A program made the position numbers and the translations under genes. From positions 1 through 64,000 of the forward strand of contig JARVKI010000066.1 in NCBI GenBank assembly GCA_036674765.1: DNA of 64,000 nt, given 5' to 3'. The stretch is from Seiridium cupressi. Taxonomy: Eukaryota > Ascomycota > Sordariomycetes > Amphisphaeriales > Sporocadaceae. Positions 47,011 through 57,890 of this stretch are shown piece by piece (positions within the stretch are counted from its first letter, which is position 1; each line of letters begins with the position of its first letter). Under the pieces are notes generated by a model. It was not told where the DNA came from and made no database searches. It worked only from the letters and a program-made list of their open reading frames with translations.

Positions 47011-47477
47011 GCACTTTCCTCGTTGGAAACGCTGTCCAGGCGAATCCGGGCTATTTTGACTGAGTAGATAAATTTTAATCTGCTAATAAATCTGTCCGTC
47101 TCGCTCATCTCCTTCATTTGAACTTCTCTGGTTCTTATATATATCATGATCTGCATTTTAACAGCTAAAGTTTTGTTATAAAACGATGCTGTATAGATCT
47201 TTTGTGAGACGGCTTTGGCGAGGTCAATATACTGGAGTATCCATCACGATAGTACTGTATGTATTGATGGAGATTTATCAAAAAGAGACACGTGACTGGA
47301 ATTTTCATTTGCATCAAACAATTCTCTGAGTCCTACTGTTGACTCATTAGTTCAGCTGGACCATCCTGGTTGTGATACGCGCTTAGTTCAGAATGCCCTA
47401 GTTGTCCTTCGAGCTCAGTTCGTCGCAAGATCTGTACCTTCAAACTCTTGTTCCTGTCCCAAGCCTCGTGCCCTGCA
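47011..47477. other. Spacer, no gene seen
   Basis: About 470 bp between the pseudogene and the convergent membrane-protein gene; AT-rich, no recognisable frame. Confidence 0.6.
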
Positions 47478-48498
47478 TCATGTGTGTAATGAACCATACC
47501 TTGAAAAGGGTGCTTCTGGTGGTGTTTTTGGCCGCACCGCCTGTCTTTTTCGCTTGCCAATTAGATATGCAGCCGCTACCATTCCGAATATGATCAATAC
47601 ACCTACTACAAAATACAGAGTTAACTATTCCTCTTCAAGTATGTTGAGCAAGTGACTGTAAGTCGAAAGCCATCTTGAAAGACCAAAAGTGCTTGCTAGG
47701 GAATGGGTGCCTGTTGAAATAGACTACCAAGGGCAAGGAAATGCACTGTAAGTTGCTTACGAGCAGAACCCACTCCAATGCCAACCTTCGCACCAGTAGT
47801 GAGACCGGAGTCTGTTTCAATGTTATTACTTCCACTGTATCTCGTGCCGCTGAGCTGAAAGTCCGTCGTCGATGTTGATGTTGTGGGAAACGCGAAAGAT
47901 GTAGACCCCGTGAAGAAGGGAAACGACGTCGACGAGGCTAAAGTAGCAACATCCCATGTAGGATCGCCACTGGATCGCCGCACGACTATACCATTGGCGA
48001 AAATCCAGTTCCCCGCACTGTAGAACGGTGTTATGGCAGCAGACCTTGTACCAGAGTCCGTAGATATGTATTGGCTGATGGTGAAGGAACTGTCAGACTG
48101 CATAAGAGAGCCGCATGCCGCGGTGTCCGTCGATTCGCGTCCTAGGCGACACTTGTAGTCACTATCACGCACGAATGTTAACACTGATTTGCCATTCAAC
48201 GCCAGTTGACAAATCGCATTGATGGTGTTGAGAGAAAAAAAATGACGTACGATGGACAACATATAGCAGCTGTGCCGCCATTGCCCAGCCCAGCAGTGCA
48301 AGCATAGGTGTACCCTGATGGGCATATCCCGGGTGAGTAGTAAGTCCCGTCCCAGGGAACGAAGCTAGTCAGCAGACAAGACGATGTATCGGCACTGGTA
48401 GTTCCGTAGACCAATACGTTAGCATTAATCTGATAGATAAAGTTACAGTTTGTCCCACTGGGCGAATAGGTTGTGGTAAGTGGACCTAGGTTGGACAT
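47478..48498 (-). CDS. Single-pass membrane glycoprotein, Pezizomycotina-specific
   Basis: Predicted 258 residues; minus exons 48498-48251, 48161-47761 and 47605-47478, with phases closed by GTACGT and GTAAGC donors. The N-terminal GPLTTTYSPSGTNC, GICPSGYTYAC and AICCPS are Cys-rich blocks recurring in many anonymous mould proteins. They are followed by a Ser/Thr-rich domain with several sequons, one helix (LGVLIIFGMVAAAYLIG) and a short basic tail (KRKRQAVRPKTPPEAP). Topology is therefore outside to inside like a wall-stress or surface sensor, although no WSC domain or classical N-terminal signal peptide is present. Function is unknown. The last intron is long for this window (155 nt). Confidence 0.75.
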
Positions 48499-50339
48499 CG
48501 AACACGCTTTGGAAGGGGTAGCTTAAAGATAGAAGCTTGGGTTAAGAAGATTGAGAGCAAGAGGGGCCTATGAGGAGTACTCAGGTTTCAAGAAATATAA
48601 TGGCAAGATCAGATGGCACTGAAAAGATTAAAATTAAGTAGGGGCCATCGAGAAGCAGTTGGGTCGAAGATATATTAATTGGTAACACGAAATGGCACAC
48701 CATAGCCGTCTCAGCCTTGCCTGCCTTGCGGCTAGGGGGCCTTATTTGGTCGGGGCGCCTAGGACTGCAGCAGGGTCGCAAACGTTAATCAAGGGGCCTA
48801 AATGTAACCTCGATGACGATCCAATCAAGCAAGATGCAAATGTGACATTGGAAACTACCGTATGGTCTCATGTGGATTGATATACGATACGAAGAAATCG
48901 GCAAAATGGAACTTTCGACCAACCCATTGAACAAGACAGAACTGGTAGGATGAGCTTTTGCACTTTGACTGCATCAACATCCACCTGAAACAATATTACC
49001 GCCAAAGGAGCATCGTTCTTGTTGGATGGGCACAGGTCTATTTATGTGGCATTCTGAAACAACAAGAAATGGGCCTTGAGCCCCGAGATCACTTCTAGGT
49101 GGGCACATCAACGTATCGTATACAACTAAAGCTGTTCCAAATTAGTAATTATTTAGCGCATCAATTCCAAAGCGATTCAGTCCACAAGGTCTGGTCTGTT
49201 GTAGTCTGAGTTGCATTTTCATGGCCGGCAATGTGAATAAAAATGCACGTAGGAGACATTGATTCGTGGTCCATACCCGATAACGGTGACGACGAAGAAT
49301 TTGTGAGGAGCCAATTGCTTGCTCTTCCTACGTGCCGTCTAGCTATTACGTTGATCAAGTAGCCCTACACAATGGTCTTCCAGTCCTTTCTGTAGTCCAT
49401 ATTCGAAAAGCCCGAGTCATGATGGGTCCACCAAACTCGGCATTGCGTTCCCGATTGCATGGCTCTTGGGTCATCCTGCTGTTCTCCAGCTGTGATCGGC
49501 TAGCGAAGCCGCATTTCCAGTATGATGCAATTTTCTCCGAAGTGGGACAAGCCGAAACGGGGGGTCGCAGCTGCGAGGTCATTGGACAGGGTCGAATTCT
49601 TCATCTGTTCAACATGTCCCTCGCTCATGTCATTGACGTCGTTTCAGGGGTCGACGCAATTCCTCAAATGCGAGAGCAGGAGCAACCCGGTCCAACGAGT
49701 AGGGGTCGCGATACAAAGATAGGTACCCAATAGTGCCATACAAGACTTGGGGCACCCGAATAAGGGACCCGAGATCAATATCGCAACAGAGATCAAGGCT
49801 GCCGGGGGTTAGAACCTGGATTGCTAACACCTAGGCTGTTCTAGAGTTCCCGACCGAATGGTATACCCTGGCCCGGTCCCAATTGTATAAGATCCGCTTC
49901 TTGATCTCTTTCGCCGATAAATAGAAAAGGATATGTGATACCGATGGCTTGCAGGACAGTGGGCATTCCGGAATCTCAAGTTGAAGGGCGACTACATACA
50001 TACATGTAGTTATGCCGCGTCATTGATAGCGCGCAGTGACCGGGATGATCTGCAATGCAATGCTAAGGTCTATGAACTTTGTCCGTGTCTAACGGTCGTC
50101 CGTTGGGGTCGCATCCAATCGAGCGCCCCCATTTTGGTCTCGTAGAACTATAGGGAACAAGCCCGTCATGTAGCTAGGTTAAAAGGTATGAGGCCGTGTC
50201 ATATAGCATGTGCCGCGTCTGTCGGTAAATCTGAGCGAAATCGAGACTGCGTAGCAAGGTGGTCTGGTCGTCAATTCGACTAGGTGTCCTACATTGCATC
50301 CTAGAGTGTGACCCCAGCTATTTGATGCGTTAGAAAAGA
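48499..50339. other. Intergenic, no supported gene
   Basis: 1.8 kb. Frames of 60-133 codons (for example 49,332-49,733) overlap opposite-strand frames and match nothing known. No upstream half of the FAD monooxygenase relic at 50.3 kb can be found here. Confidence 0.55.
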
Positions 50340-50680
50340 TCTTACGAATAACAGGGACTATTTCTGTGCGTCAAGGAGGTGCTCAGGGAATCGAGGATAG
50401 CGTGGCTCTCGGTTTTGTATTCTGTAGGGCTGGGAAGGACGATATCCCCGAGAGGCTTCAATTATGCGAGGACATTCGGCATGACCGTGCAAGTGTTGGG
50501 CAATGCTGGGCAGGGCGGCCCAGAGTTGATACGGAAAGAGGCATCGAAAAATATAGCCTTGGAGGAAGTACGAAGTAGGTGAAGGTCCAAGCATCATGAG
50601 CAGGGACTAGCACTAACCTGCGAAGAAGACCAATGTCGGGGTTTCGCAGCTTGAAGTGGTTGAAGAGATGCACTGATTGA
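50340..50680 (+). pseudogene. C-terminal relic of FAD-dependent monooxygenase
   Basis: Positions 50,366-50,497 encode RQGGAQGIEDSVALGFVF and DDIPERLQLCEDIRHDRAS, the end of the FAD-binding domain of salicylate-hydroxylase-like monooxygenases (GQG-A-..EDA..L). The sequence continues one frame over from about 50,490 with QVLGNAGQGGPELIRKEAS. The N-terminal FAD-binding GXGXXG region is absent from the preceding 1.8 kb. This is a truncated, frameshifted fragment of a protein usually near 420 residues. Confidence 0.65.
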
Positions 50681-51044
50681 GATATCATTCTGTTGGATAT
50701 GGATATGTGAACATTGAATTTATGCCTTATTTTCATCTTAGGTTTATGACGCCCTGACGATTCCAGGGCGCCGATCGCTACTATGGGTGAGAATCAAGGT
50801 AATCAATCAAGTATTGTGCCGTGTCGTGTCGGGAGATTGCCAGCTGCTCTCGAATCGGGTGACTGGCCAAGAAAAGCGTGCACCAATGTGCATGGCTCGC
50901 TGGACGCAGCCGCTTAACTCCTCCAGGTTAGCGCACTGGCCTGGCGCAATGAAATCAGTCACCGGCCGAACAGCCACGAACCATGCAACCGCCGCTACAT
51001 CTGCGGAAAAATACCCTTCATCCTCTCTTCGCTGATCCAACCCG
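50681..51044. other. Upstream region of DBR1
   Basis: No gene; the long minus-strand frame here is antisense to the DBR1 leader and first exon. Confidence 0.6.
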
Positions 51045-52832
51045 ATGGACAAGGAAGAGCCGTCTCTGCTTGACACTGGTGGGGTCAGAGTCGCGATCGA
51101 GGGATGCGTAAGTTTGTTCCTTTGACTACCCCAATCCAGCAGTTTCTCGCCAGCTGGTCCGGCGCCTCTCACCATTTCCGCGACAGATTGCCACTGCAAC
51201 ACGCAAGTTGATATGCGACCCGAGTATCAAAGCTCACTGGGTTTTACTCACATGGTCTTTGCTGACAGTGCGTAGGGCCATGGTACTCTCCACTCCATTT
51301 ACGCATCGGTGCAAAACGCTGCTCGCGCCAGAGGCTGGTCCGGTGTCGACCTCTTGATCATCGGAGGTGACTTCCAAGCAGTGCGCAATGCCGCCGATCT
51401 CACTGTCATGTCAGTACCTGTCAAGTATCGAGAGCTCGGCGATTTCCCAGAGTACTACAGCGGGCGTGTTGAGGCACCTATCCTCACCATTTTCGTCGGA
51501 GGCAACCACGAGGCGAGCTCGCATCTGTGGGAGCTGTACTACGGCGGCTGGGTGGCCCCCAACATCTACTATCTGGGTTTTGCCAATGTTCTTCGATTTG
51601 GTCCTATTCGTGTGGCTGGCATGAGCGGTATCTGGAAAGGTTTCGACTACAACAAGCCTCATATCGAACGACTCCCCTTCAACCAGGACGACATCAAGGG
51701 CTTCTACCATGTCCGTGAGTTTGACGTCCGGAAGTTGCTGCTTCTCCGAGAGCAGGTCGATGTCGGCCTGAGCCACGATTGGCCTAGGGCCGTCGAGCGA
51801 TCCGGGGATGAGAAAGCTTTGTGGCGATTGAAACCGGACTTTAGACAAGAAAGCCTGGATGGGACGCTTGGAAACCCTGCGGCGGGCTATGTGATGGATC
51901 GACTGCGACCTGCTTATTGGTTCTCTGCTCACATGCACTGCAAGTTCACCGCTTTCAAGAAGTACGAAGCGCCTACACCTGTGAGTTCGGATCGTCTACC
52001 GATTCGACCTAAACAGGATGTAGCCGCCGTAGCAGCACAACCTGGAATGGCCGAGAACCCAGATGAGATTGCTCTCGATATAGACGACGACGAGCCCCCA
52101 GCACAAGTCTCCGAACTAGCACCTACGACGGATGGTAATATCGTCCCAGACGACCTACGAGCTCAGCTTCCTGCCTCGTTTACAAAACCACCAGAGAAAC
52201 CTCGTGGCACGCCTGGACAGCCGGTTCCAGCAACTATATTCAATACAGAAACGCGGTTCCTAGCACTGGATAAGTGTACTCCCGGCCGCAAATATATCCA
52301 ACTCTCCTACATCAAACCAATCACGCCGGCTGATGATGTCGCTCAAGACTTGTGTCTACAGTACGATCCTGAGTGGTTAGCAATAACTCGCGCATTCCAT
52401 CAGTATCTCAGCATTGGAGATCGGACTGCTAAGACGCCAGTCAATGAGGGTGAAGCCGCGTACGTCGAAATGATCGACAAGGAGCGCGCGTGGGTAGATG
52501 CGAACATTGTCGCCAAAGGGAAGCTCACAGTACCGCTTAACTTCGCTATTACCGCCCCGCCTCATAGTCCTGGCGATCCTGACAAGGTCAACCAGCAGCC
52601 GGATGAATACACCAGCCCGCAGACTGCAGAACTTTGCGAGTTATTGGAAATATCCAACTTATGGCACGCGACCCCAGAGGAGAGAGCAGCACGCAAAGCT
52701 CAGGGACCACCCCCCGAAGAACCCCGAGCGAACAATCGTGCTGGTGGTTTCCGAGGAGGTGGCAGAGGCGGGAGTCGTGGAGGCGGCTTTGGACGAGGCA
52801 GTCGCAGAGGAAGGGGTCGCGGAAGAGGGTGA
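51045..52832 (+). CDS. DBR1: Lariat debranching enzyme
   Basis: A 539-residue nuclear metallophosphoesterase that hydrolyses the 2'-5' bond of excised intron lariats. Exons are 51045-51107 and 51276-52832, joined by a 168 nt intron at VAIEGC/GHGTLHSIY. Metal-ligand and substrate motifs are IIGGDFQAVRN, FVGGNHEASSHLWELYYGGW, GMSGIWKGFDY, LSHDWP and FSAHMHCKF, all of the DBR1 catalytic domain. The conserved C-terminal DBR1 domain follows (RFLALDKC.PGR.YIQ; YDPEWLAITRAF). The tail after residue 500 is an RGG-type low-complexity region (repeated GGRGG and GRG), an RNA-binding feature not essential to the family. The first ATG is preferred because the core starts about 15 residues later. It marks the left edge of a run of conserved genes. 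Confidence 0.96.
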
Positions 52833-53499
52833 TGCAGCGGGCTTGGTGCTTAGCATGGAACGTCACGAGCATTCGTCGCATCGCCGTCACGCTATACGCT
52901 GGGGAGGTGCGAACCTGCGCTGGTCTACCATCTCAGATTCAGGTACTCTCGTATTCGCAGTTTTGGCGTCTATTATGGTGACTAATATGGGATCAGGTGC
53001 AGCTTTCTGAGAAACAAGGAGGATATATGATATATGCTCTATTACCCCACTGAGACACCCAAGAGGCAAAGAGCCTGTTACGAGGGGAATTCTGCCTCTC
53101 GATAAACTCAAAAGCTCTCTTTCTGCTCGCGGTGGCCATAGACCTGTCGCAAAAGGCTGAAAGTTTAAGATCCACCTCAGTTTTTGCTAGGCAGTTGTAT
53201 GCCCTCAGATCATGTGAGGGCTTTTGTTAAAGGCACCAATACACTGTCTCCGGGACCATCACGGCCAAGAGCATAAATGTTGGGCTATTAGAGACGAGCA
53301 TCCCAATCCACACATGCTACCGTGAAAGTCTTCTTCTATTTCCTCGCCAACGCTATCTTAACAAGCTGTGAGCTCAGTTTACTCATACTGGTCAAGTGTT
53401 TGGAGTCAATCACAAAGAACTACTACCCCTTCCAGGATCACGCGAACATTCAGCTGACCAACACCCACGTATCAGAGCCTGCATACTTGTCTAATCAAG
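52833..53499. other. Same-strand spacer
   Basis: About 670 bp between DBR1 and the RING gene; no recognised feature. An 87-codon frame at 53,322 overlaps the next gene's start in another frame. Confidence 0.6.
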
Positions 53500-55245
53500 A
53501 TGGACTTGACACTCGACTCAATCTCACAGGCCGATTTATTTTGGAACTGGTTTCAGCGGACCAAGGATTTGTATCTTCGCTTTGATGCCCATCCTAGACC
53601 GTTCAGAAACCCCGGTTTCACCGTGGAGGGCTGGCTCTGGCAAGTCTCATCGTCACCAACCCAGCGAATGATGACTACGAGTGATGGCCACGAAACAGAG
53701 AAGTTCAGCGGCACCGACGACAATGACTATGGAACATCGCAGACCAACATGAAGAGAGAATGTGGCATTTGCAGGGAGGACGAGTCCATTCCACAAGCTA
53801 AAATTGAGCTGCCCTGTGGTCATGAATTCGACGTTCTGTGCCTGAGAGAGTGGTTTGCGATGTCGACTAACCAGGACTGTCCTATGTGTCGGCGTTCACT
53901 GAAGCACACATGCGGTCATGTCCTCGATCTTGGCGGCTTGACTCGCCGCGGTCTTACATCAACAGCAGTGCTGGGTAGCCATCTCGAGGGACCGTGCTAC
54001 GAAGATTGTCCTGGCGCGTTTGATCCAAAGAGTATTGCACAGTGGGTTTCAACATATCCGACAGATATAACAGCTCAGCCGCCACCGCCAGTCATTAAAT
54101 GGCTGGCAGGAAACATAAAAGTACCGGTTGAAGTTCTCCAGTTCGTCCGAGATTTGGAGACCGGTGACTCGAATGGACGTCTGCTTCGACCCGATGTGAC
54201 GCCAGCCAGCGATCATCTTTTTAGAAAGTGGTTTGTCCAGGATTTCTTATACAAGCTGCGGGCACCAGTTTTCCCGTTCTGGATGCACCACCTGGACGGA
54301 AGCTCATCGTTCGGTCTCGCCTGCAGGCATTCGGGCTCGTTAGTTCTATGGTGTACCGAGCTTGCCACCAATAAACATGGGGCCGGCGTCCCAGGCATGC
54401 CCAGCTGGGCCGAGAGTGATCCGCTGTACGGGATCGCCCATGGGCCCAGACCACCAGACTTCGCCCAGGCAGGGAAGTTCTCTTGGGTGTTGGCGCGCAT
54501 TTCGTGGCTCGGGGACCGCGAGCGACGGATGGTGGACGTTGAGAAGCGGGCCCTCTATCTGCTTTCTGAAGCCCGCAGATTGATCGAGACGGCCAAGCTC
54601 AAAATCCGGTCCGTGTGGTCGCGGTCCGACACCACAAGCAGCGACGCAGCATTCGGCGAGAAGATGGCAAACATAATTGCGCGCATCGCGCAGGTTGATA
54701 CCCATCTGCAGAAATATGAGAAGGATCAGCCCGTCTGGGAACGCATCAGACGCAGAGCAAAGAGGCCGCTGGTCACGGTCGAGGAACTTGAGATGCGGGA
54801 GCATTACGTTGTTCAGGTCAGGCGTATCCATAAGCTCGCCTCTAAGTTGGAGGCGGAGACTACCAGTCAGACCGTGGGTGAATGTTGCTGGTATCATGAG
54901 TGCCACATCTACGGCGTGCCGCAATGGGAAGAACACCAGACTCGGCTCGGACGTACCCACGAGACAGTTGGGGGACTGGAGCGATGGGACATCATACTCA
55001 GAGTCGTGGCGAGTTTTCTTGCCTTGCGCAAGATGCGAGGCGAATGGGACGAGTCCTGGCAGGCTTGGAAGGATGGCCGCCGGCCCGACTTTGAAGTGAC
55101 ATCGTTGGGATTGCACGGGACGCCAGTGGTAGAGACTCCGCCGGACGACCGGGTCGAGACCATGCTTGCCGAACCTCACGACTCCTACATCCTGAAGTCG
55201 GTGGAGGAATGGGCTACTGCATATCCTGTCGAGTTTTGGGTCTAG
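53500..55245 (+). CDS. RING-finger protein with Asp-containing RING
   Basis: An intronless 581-residue protein, probably an E3 ubiquitin ligase. The RING reads C88-X2-C91-X14-C106-X-H108-X2-D111-X2-C114-X12-C127-X2-C130 (ECGICRED, LPCGHEFDVLCLREWF, DCPMCRR). The fifth ligand position is Asp rather than His or Cys, as in the RING-D subtype described in plants and in various fungal proteins. Asp can coordinate zinc. The remaining 450 residues have no domain I can name: Trp- and Arg-rich, with helical segments near 340-420 (RMVDVEKRALYLLSEARRLI; IIARIAQVDTHLQKYE). No membrane segment. It converges with the F-box gene. Substrate unknown. Confidence 0.85.
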   Translation: MDLTLDSISQADLFWNWFQRTKDLYLRFDAHPRPFRNPGFTVEGWLWQVSSSPTQRMMTTSDGHETEKFSGTDDNDYGTSQTNMKRECGICREDESIPQAKIELPCGHEFDVLCLREWFAMSTNQDCPMCRRSLKHTCGHVLDLGGLTRRGLTSTAVLGSHLEGPCYEDCPGAFDPKSIAQWVSTYPTDITAQPPPPVIKWLAGNIKVPVEVLQFVRDLETGDSNGRLLRPDVTPASDHLFRKWFVQDFLYKLRAPVFPFWMHHLDGSSSFGLACRHSGSLVLWCTELATNKHGAGVPGMPSWAESDPLYGIAHGPRPPDFAQAGKFSWVLARISWLGDRERRMVDVEKRALYLLSEARRLIETAKLKIRSVWSRSDTTSSDAAFGEKMANIIARIAQVDTHLQKYEKDQPVWERIRRRAKRPLVTVEELEMREHYVVQVRRIHKLASKLEAETTSQTVGECCWYHECHIYGVPQWEEHQTRLGRTHETVGGLERWDIILRVVASFLALRKMRGEWDESWQAWKDGRRPDFEVTSLGLHGTPVVETPPDDRVETMLAEPHDSYILKSVEEWATAYPVEFWV

Positions 55246-55613
55246 CGTTAAAGTGAAGGGCACGTCTATGGAAAGAGAAGCCACGGAGTTTTGGAAAGGC
55301 CAGCGGCAGTTGCGTGTCCAAAGACCAAGAAGTAGCGCCAGACACGGTATAGTTACTACAGAGAATTCAATGGAGCACACTATCTTTAGAGACTGTACAT
55401 ACTACTGAATTCAAGATCACAGTGGAAACTCCTCGTACGTCTTTATCTAAAATCCACCAAGCGTCTATCATGTTCCATCTAGGCTGTTCTGTATCATATG
55501 AAATGTATGCGCCCTCTACCACTTTCGTGAATTTATGTCTCCAGCATCATGCACCCCTTCCAAAGCGCAAGATGTAGATATGTAATCTATTTCTTCGCGC
55601 GATCTAGAAACTT
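55246..55613. other. Convergent spacer
   Basis: 370 bp between the stops of the RING and F-box genes, presumably both 3' UTRs; nothing else seen. Confidence 0.65.
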
Positions 55614-56897
55614 CTATTGCCTCTCCACAACCTCACATTCCTCATCACTTTCACAATCATCGAAGGCGCCGATGATATCCAACTTTACCCCTCCCGTCTT
55701 GCAAGCCGCCACGACTTCTTTCGGTACGCCTTTGTCGCCCTGGGGAACGATTATGGTCCTGAGTTTGGCATATGTGACGCTTGCGACCTGTAGCGTATAT
55801 TCGAGCAGCTCGGTTACTTCCTCATCCGTGCCGAGCTCGTTGAAAAACTCCAGCGTCTCCAGCTCGGGCGGAAGGCCGACGGAGTGCAGCCTTGGCTTCT
55901 TGGACGACTTGCCAAACAGTTGATAATCCCAGTTCATCCTCAACGACTTGAGCACGTCAAAGTTCCTCATCCTCAGTGGTTTCCGGCCGGTCAAAGTTGG
56001 GTGGTCAACCGTAATCGTTTCCATGGAATGACTCTGCGACTTCAGCGCCATGATGTAATCACCCACGTTGTCCGAGCTCTCCTCGAGCTCTGGACTCGGC
56101 TTCTCAGTCTGGGTCATGACGAACTCCTTCAGGCCTTCGGGAAATTCTAGGACGTCCGACAGCGCATCGTCACTGATGTCACATTCGATCAGATGCAGCT
56201 TCTGCAACGCCGTCTCGTGCGGGCGCTCGATGAAGTCAAAGCCCCGGTAATCCAGCTTCGCCCGCCGAATGAAGAGAGTCTCCAGCGTCGGGTGAGCGAA
56301 GATGTGGATATTCTCACGTAGGTCCCAGTAAGCATCATCGGGACATTGGTAGAACAGCGTGCACGACTTCAAGCAAGCCAAGTCAAACGGGCCATTGAAC
56401 AAGGCTCCAATGCCATGGAGCAGGGTGACCGGCACTGAGACCTCCAGGGTCTCCAGGTTGCTCATGGTGCTGATGGTGCGTGAGAGGGCCTCGAAGCGAG
56501 TGGGGGCATAGTGGGAACCGTGGATATGTCCATCTAGCCTAAGATGTGAGAGCTCGTGCTCGGGATACTCGAGGCTGATGTCCTGGATGGCGGATCCGCG
56601 ACGCATGCGGCGACTCAGCGACTCGCTGAAGACCAAGTGCTGCTCTGGATTGTCAAAACGGATACTCTTGTACAAGATGGCATCGGCGAGCTCATGCCAG
56701 GACTTGTTGACGCGGGAGACGGCACAGAGGTCGCGGCGTGAGATCCGGCCGACGGCCTCAAAGATCTGGGTGAGAAGCTCATCGGGTAGCGCGGCGAGCT
56801 GTTTCCTGACTGCCTCTGATTGCGCTTGGGACGAGGATGATGACGATGAGCCAACCGGCGGGTCGGCAGCTCCACCTGTCGTCGAATCGCGCGACAT
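55614..56897 (-). CDS. F-box protein with leucine-rich repeats
   Basis: A 427-residue protein counted from MSRDSTTGG; an open upstream extension to 57,077 lacks conserved features. After a Ser-rich leader, LAALPDELLTQIFEAVGRIS..DLCAVSRVNKSWHELA is a clear F-box (Skp1-binding). It is followed by degenerate leucine-rich repeats (LRLDGHIHG, LETLEVSVPV, LKSCTLFY, LETLFIRRAKLDY, LQKLHLIECDI, LKSLRMNWDY, LETLEFFNELG), then an acidic C terminus (DDCESDEECEVVE). It should act as a substrate receptor of an SCF ubiquitin ligase. No introns. Its neighbours are a RING gene and elongin C. Confidence 0.88.
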   Translation of the reverse strand: MSRDSTTGGAADPPVGSSSSSSSQAQSEAVRKQLAALPDELLTQIFEAVGRISRRDLCAVSRVNKSWHELADAILYKSIRFDNPEQHLVFSESLSRRMRRGSAIQDISLEYPEHELSHLRLDGHIHGSHYAPTRFEALSRTISTMSNLETLEVSVPVTLLHGIGALFNGPFDLACLKSCTLFYQCPDDAYWDLRENIHIFAHPTLETLFIRRAKLDYRGFDFIERPHETALQKLHLIECDISDDALSDVLEFPEGLKEFVMTQTEKPSPELEESSDNVGDYIMALKSQSHSMETITVDHPTLTGRKPLRMRNFDVLKSLRMNWDYQLFGKSSKKPRLHSVGLPPELETLEFFNELGTDEEVTELLEYTLQVASVTYAKLRTIIVPQGDKGVPKEVVAACKTGGVKLDIIGAFDDCESDEECEVVERQ

Positions 56898-57890
56898 GCT
56901 CGGGGGTCGGCCACGATGAGTTGTCGAAAGTGTGGACCCAGGAGAAAGTGTTGAATGCGGCTGATACAGTCTTGAACAGATCTTGATGGCCTGTCCAGCT
57001 AGCCTAATGCGGTATAAGGTGCTGACGTTCTGAGTTAGCTTGCACCGCCACACCGCGACCTCGAAATTTGCAGTCAAGGTTCATCTGCATGGGGTGTACT
57101 TCTCTAGATAGATGGCGGTAGACAAAGATTGGCACAAGAAGGTAATACTGATTGCTCGTGCGCTGGCGTGGCATCCATGCGTCTATACGTGTGAGACAGT
57201 CCGGCACGGGATGATTCTAAGGTTTTGGCGTGAGAATGTGCCGCTTTATGGAAGCGTGGTCTCTTGGCTGGTCTTACGACCATGACACGATGTGTGTTGC
57301 GATCACCAATGACGTAGGGCTCTCAGTGAAACCCGTCTCTCTTTACAGCTTACAAGGGGCAACATATGAGCTACGTACATAATACAGCTACCACACGTCA
57401 ACGAGTGACGGCTTTTGGCTGAGGCAATTAGCACCAGTTCTCAGGGATGGCGAGCCCAGTTGGCAAAGACCGGCTGATGAGGGATGAATGTATCCCCTCC
57501 TAAAAAGCGTGATCTCCACAGAGAAAGCAGACCACACAGAGTGACGGGGGAGGTATTTTTCTTCCATCCGATATAGACGAGCAACCCATGGGAAAGCAAG
57601 GGGTTGATCGCATATGCTAAGATGGGGCATCGCGTAGAGGCATGCACATTGGACCATCGCGTGGGAGGCAGCATCCAACGAAGCCACTTACAGCAGAAAA
57701 GATGGTTGAAACACCAGGGTCAACTTTGACGGTGTAAGAGTATTCGGTTGATTCCAAAGCCGTTCCGACTTCCATGTTGTGGTATCATGCCCAGAGACAA
57801 AAGCCAAACGCCCATACATGCGGTGACTGTTGTACAGTCCCAAAGCAATCCTTCCAACTCCGATTCGTCATATTTCGTACATTATTTACC
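56898..57890. other. Spacer between F-box and elongin C genes
   Basis: About 1 kb: promoter of the F-box gene and 3' region of elongin C (both minus strand). No further gene recognised. Confidence 0.6.
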
